In this document: positions 7,076 to 9,324 of the stretch, one piece after another
How positions within the stretch are numbered: the first letter of the stretch is position 1
Layout: each line of letters starts with the position of its first letter
NCBI GenBank assembly: GCA_016929175.1
Contig: JAFGJI010000077.1
Coordinates: 1 to 9,324 of the forward strand
DNA: 9,324 bases
Origin: Thermoplasmatota archaeon
Lineage (GTDB): Archaea; Thermoplasmatota; Penumbrarchaeia; Penumbrarchaeales; Penumbrarchaeaceae
Reading direction: 5' to 3'
Made by a program: the position numbers and the translations under genes
Notes under the pieces: model-generated
Seen by the model: only the letters and a program-made list of their open reading frames with translations
The model's database searches: none
What the model was told of the DNA's origin: nothing

Positions 7076-7083
7076 TATATCAA
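7076..7083 (-). promoter_or_regulatory. Archaeal TATA-like box for the 83-residue gene
   Basis: TTGATATA on the minus strand, preceded by a purine-rich CAAAAAG that may be the TFB-recognition element. Transcription would begin near 7052, about 20 bases before the ATG at 7032. The octamer is identical to the one at 4117-4124. Confidence 0.5.
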
Positions 7084-7122
7084 CTTTTTGAGGTCAGCAA
7101 GGATCGATCTTCTGGCACGATG

Positions 7123-8280
7123 TCATGTCACGATGGCATCCAGCCTATCTTCCTCGACCGCCCTGCGGACCTCCATGGCCAGCCTTCTGCCCGTCGAGAC
7201 CGTTCTTCTCCAAAGGGAATTGCCGTAGGGATGGCCAACCCACATATGGACATTGGTCCCTCCACCGATCCTCGGTGCCACATCGTATATGAAGAAATCA
7301 AGGTCCTTGTCAACGCATGTTTGAAGACAGAACGGGCCTATGATGCCCGGATCGTAATGCTCCCTGGAAGCTTTAACATATTTCTCGGCCATGGCGAAAA
7401 CCTTCTCCAGCAGCGACTCCCTGAGAGTGGCACTGTTGTGCCCGCACACGGTGTACTCGGGCAGTACCTGATCTTCTCCGAGGGTCATCTGTTGTGGGGC
7501 CGGAAGTCGTACATGTCCGTCGAGCGACGTCTCGAACCTCCAATCCACCCCAAGAAGCTCCAGAGGGGACATTTCTTCTTCCAGGGGGGAGTAGAAGAAG
7601 TCGAAGTTGAAGACAGGTCCGATCACGTAGTGTTCTATCCTGGCGGTCTCCAGGGTCTCCCGGTCTATTATCCCCCCGGCGATCAGTTTCTCCGACTTCT
7701 GACTGTATTCTTCGAATGATGAGCAGGTGAAGAAACCCCTTTCGAGCTTCTTCTGTTTGTGGTGCAGCTTCACTATGGCAAGCCTATCTATTTCATGAGG
7801 GTCCTCGATCCTCTCCGGAAACGGCAACCCAGCCTTCTCGAGAAGCCAGTAATAGCTCTGCCGCTCCTCCCTCTCCTCCGATCTCAACATGTTCCGGGAC
7901 CCCACCATGGGCACCATGAAGTTCTCCTCGATCTCACCCATGCCAACATAGGATGTGAACGATCGGTTGGGGACCCACAGGACATTGTTATCCCTGAGCC
8001 ATTTCTGCCATCTTTCCTCCATGACCTCCCTGTAACGGTCGACAATTATCGGCTCGTCGATGATGCCTCTGACCATTTTTCCGTCCCTGTCCCTCTTTGC
8101 TCTGAAATAATGAGCGTAGGTCCTTTCACGCCCTTTTTGGCAGAAGGCCGCTGTCCTGAATCCCTCCTCGACCGCACCGTCACACGTATCCAGCGCCGAA
8201 TGGGAAGCAATGACCCCGAGCATTACCTTGTCAGCATCATAATCCATGACAAGGTCCTGAACCGTCTTCCTGTCCATCAT
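7123..8280 (-). CDS. purP: PurP-family FAICAR synthetase (formate-dependent) or close paralogue
   Basis: A 385-residue ATP-grasp family protein. PurP makes 5-formamidoimidazole-4-carboxamide ribotide from AICAR, formate and ATP, a late step of IMP synthesis in archaea. Family landmarks are IASHSALD (24-31), EKAGLPFPE near 148-156, AIVK (168-171), IEHYVIGPVFNFDFFYSP (215-232), LLGVDWRFET (242-251), a Pro-Gly-Ile-Ile-Gly-Pro-Phe stretch (311-317), APRIGGGTN (335-343) and the C-terminal STGRRLAMEVRRAVEED (362-378). Several places usually strict in PurP differ: PNRSF for PHGSF (104-108), GSR for GNR (127-129), LRSE for LRWE (132-135), and a basic KLHHKQKKLERGFF for the Gly-rich PGAKGGRGYF loop. 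It may thus be a diverged paralogue with an altered substrate. The start, with two ATGs in tandem, follows GGTGAT by five bases. No other purine gene is nearby. Family assignment is firm, exact activity less so. Confidence 0.88.
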   Translation of the reverse strand: MMDRKTVQDLVMDYDADKVMLGVIASHSALDTCDGAVEEGFRTAAFCQKGRERTYAHYFRAKRDRDGKMVRGIIDEPIIVDRYREVMEERWQKWLRDNNVLWVPNRSFTSYVGMGEIEENFMVPMVGSRNMLRSEEREERQSYYWLLEKAGLPFPERIEDPHEIDRLAIVKLHHKQKKLERGFFTCSSFEEYSQKSEKLIAGGIIDRETLETARIEHYVIGPVFNFDFFYSPLEEEMSPLELLGVDWRFETSLDGHVRLPAPQQMTLGEDQVLPEYTVCGHNSATLRESLLEKVFAMAEKYVKASREHYDPGIIGPFCLQTCVDKDLDFFIYDVAPRIGGGTNVHMWVGHPYGNSLWRRTVSTGRRLAMEVRRAVEEDRLDAIVT

Positions 8281-8285
8281 GGAAC

Positions 8286-8291
8286 ATCACC
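8286..8291 (-). promoter_or_regulatory. Ribosome binding site of the PurP gene
   Basis: GGTGAT on the minus strand matches the downstream half of the AGGAGGTGATC Shine-Dalgarno consensus, five bases before the ATG at 8280. Confidence 0.55.
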
Positions 8292-8320
8292 GATAGGGGG
8301 TGAAAGACGGTATCCGTTAT

Positions 8321-8330
8321 GAAATATTCT
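8321..8330 (-). promoter_or_regulatory. Possible TATA-like box of the PurP gene
   Basis: AGAATATTTC on the minus strand is the nearest AT-rich element to the PurP start. Transcription would begin near 8298, leaving a leader of about 18 bases that still holds GGTGAT. GGTCAAT directly precedes it on the same strand. Confidence 0.35.
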
Positions 8331-8367
8331 ATTGACCCGGCCGAACGGAATATGTACAATAATTTAC

Positions 8368-8374
8368 TTATATA
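8368..8374 (+). promoter_or_regulatory. Archaeal TATA box of the secreted repeat-protein gene
   Basis: TTATATA is a good archaeal box A. It would start a transcript near 8399 and give a leader of about 60 bases before the ATG at 8458. Confidence 0.5.
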
Positions 8375-8428
8375 CCAGCCGGCGGTCAATTCATAAACGA
8401 TCTGACCAATAACCCAAAAGAGAAGAAG

Positions 8429-8434
8429 TTATAC
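8429..8434 (+). promoter_or_regulatory. Second, closer TATA-like box, possible leaderless start
   Basis: TTATAC is centred about 26 bases before the ATG at 8458, so a transcript could begin at the start codon itself. The gene has no well-spaced Shine-Dalgarno site (AGGA ends two bases before the ATG), which fits leaderless translation. It competes with the better box at 8368-8374. Confidence 0.25.
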
Positions 8435-8457
8435 GGATCATCATTCGGGGCAGGACG

Positions 8458-9324
8458 ATGCAGTTCTCCACGGTATTCAGGGCAGCCGCGGTTCTCGTGG
8501 TCATGCTGGTTGCCGTTTCGAACATTTTGGACCTCATCGGAGAACCTCACAACTACAACCTGGACCCGGACGGTATGGACAGTAATGCGATACCAGGAAT
8601 AGATACCGACGGTGACTCCCTCAAGGATATCCACGAGGATATAGACCTTGACGGTGTCGTATCCGGAGGAGAGAGGTCCCCGACCGATCCATACAATCCC
8701 GATACGGATGGGGATGGCATCCTTGATGGTGATGAGTTCGAGATGCTGTCAGAACGGGCTTTCAACTCATCGTCCGCACCGAACTGGGTTCTCAGGTTCT
8801 TCAGAAGCCCGAAGTATTTCCCGACGGCCATGGGCCTTCTTGGTCCGCTTGGGGATATGGACCTTGATGGCAATGTCAATATCCTGGACCCCGATTCCGA
8901 TGGGGACGGTTTACCGGACGGAGAGGAGCTTGTCCTGGGTCTGGACCCGCTGGATCCGGATACCGATGGGGACACGATACCCGATCCCGAAGACCTGCAC
9001 AACGGCTTCTCGGTCGATGAGGATGGCGATGGGATGGACGATCAATGGGAGGCTTGGTATGATGTGTCGCTACCGGAAGAAGACCCCGACGGTGACGGTC
9101 TGACGAATTTCCATGAGTTCGTCAGGGGTTCGGACCCGACAAGACGGGACGCTTCTCAAGGGCATTTCGGTACTTTTTCCATATACGACCTCATGAGCCA
9201 TATCGACCCATTCTCCCCGGTATTGACAACGAAAGGAGGCGGCCCGTCATACCACCGGGTGGCAACGTTCTCCGTCTATACTGGTTCGGGTTGGGAACGG
9301 GACACCCTGCCACGCTCCCCCGTC
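8458..9324 (+). CDS. Secreted protein with thrombospondin type 3-like calcium-binding repeats (partial, 3' end missing)
   Basis: The open frame runs to the last base of the window without a stop, 289 residues so far. Residues 1-27 form a signal peptide or anchor: one early Arg (R8), then a hydrophobic core AAAVLVVMLVAV. Residues 36-227 carry aspartate-rich repeats of the DxDGDG type (cores at 49, 82, 146, 168, 187 and 209, plus a shorter DLDGN at 135), which in thrombospondin type 3 and similar modules bind calcium. A hydrophobic insert (about 98-132) separates the second from the later repeats. After the repeats, residues 263-285 include YHRVATFSVYTGSGWERD, which resembles the start of the extracellular region of transglutaminase-like (TgpA-type) proteins; this is pattern memory only. 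The protein is expected outside the cell or on its surface. An in-frame stop at 8410 and no other start codon before 8458 fix the ATG. It is divergent from the PurP gene. Confidence 0.85.
   Translation, partial: MQFSTVFRAAAVLVVMLVAVSNILDLIGEPHNYNLDPDGMDSNAIPGIDTDGDSLKDIHEDIDLDGVVSGGERSPTDPYNPDTDGDGILDGDEFEMLSERAFNSSSAPNWVLRFFRSPKYFPTAMGLLGPLGDMDLDGNVNILDPDSDGDGLPDGEELVLGLDPLDPDTDGDTIPDPEDLHNGFSVDEDGDGMDDQWEAWYDVSLPEEDPDGDGLTNFHEFVRGSDPTRRDASQGHFGTFSIYDLMSHIDPFSPVLTTKGGGPSYHRVATFSVYTGSGWERDTLPRSPV
8563..9138 (+). repeat. Imperfect coding repeats encoding DxDGDG calcium-binding motifs
   Basis: At least six copies of a GAY-NNN-GAY-GGN-GAY pattern, for example at 8602, 8701, 8893, 8959, 9016 and 9082. 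Spacing between cores in the later part is 22, 19 and 22 residues; the first two are 33 residues apart. The copies differ in third positions and in the linkers, so they are old protein-level repeats, not a recent DNA tandem duplication. Confidence 0.8.

Noticed and set aside
7120..8322. Two plus-strand open frames (199 and 187 codons) opposite the PurP gene
   Set aside because: They mirror PurP codon bias on the other strand and lack any family signature.
8648..9103. Plus-strand open frame of 151 codons in another frame of the repeat region
   Set aside because: It is a Ser/Arg/Met-rich misreading of the DxDGDG repeats; the frame starting at 8458 has a signal peptide and clear repeats.
8563..9138. 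Repeats considered as a CRISPR or DNA tandem array
   Set aside because: The period is irregular, the copies differ at many bases and the similarity follows codons, so they are protein repeats.

Overview
The window looks like a piece of an archaeal chromosome, most likely Euryarchaeota of the Thermoplasmatota type (inference). The evidence is a PurP-family purine enzyme, an XPD/Rad3 helicase with iron-sulfur cysteines, archaeal TATA-like boxes (TTGATATA, TTATATA) upstream of genes, Shine-Dalgarno sites of the GGAGGTG type, use of TTG and GTG starts, and a secreted aspartate-rich protein. Base composition is moderately GC-rich by eye. The window is gene-dense, with no gap above 300 bases, and shows no RNA gene, CRISPR array, insertion sequence or sign of recent transfer.

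Left part (1-2259, + strand): a two-gene ABC-2 type exporter. The ATPase and the permease overlap by 4 bases (GTGA), and each is preceded by a near-identical ribosome binding site. The permease carries a roughly 200-residue external loop with six N-glycosylation sequons and a duplicated short motif.

Middle (2260-6281, - strand): an XPD-like helicase is followed by a multidomain protein made of a basic tail, a TerB-like helical segment, an acidic linker, a zinc ribbon, a TPR-like segment and a KaiC/RAD55-like domain. That last domain has lost the key Walker A, Walker B and catalytic residues. Its promoter appears to overlap the helicase stop codon. Its stop codon abuts the permease stop codon with no gap.

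Right part (6282-9324): a small zinc-ribbon protein (+) converges on an 83-residue protein of unknown function (-). Upstream of the latter lies a divergent PurP homologue (-), whose active-site motifs differ from the classic form. PurP is divergently transcribed from a secreted protein with thrombospondin type 3-like calcium-binding repeats (+). That last gene runs off the window end, and its final residues hint at a transglutaminase-like region downstream.

The genes do not form one obvious pathway: the exporter is a unit, helicase and RecA-like protein are neighbours on one strand, and the rest are separate transcription units. The points most worth following are the degenerate RecA-like multidomain protein, the divergent PurP and the secreted repeat protein.
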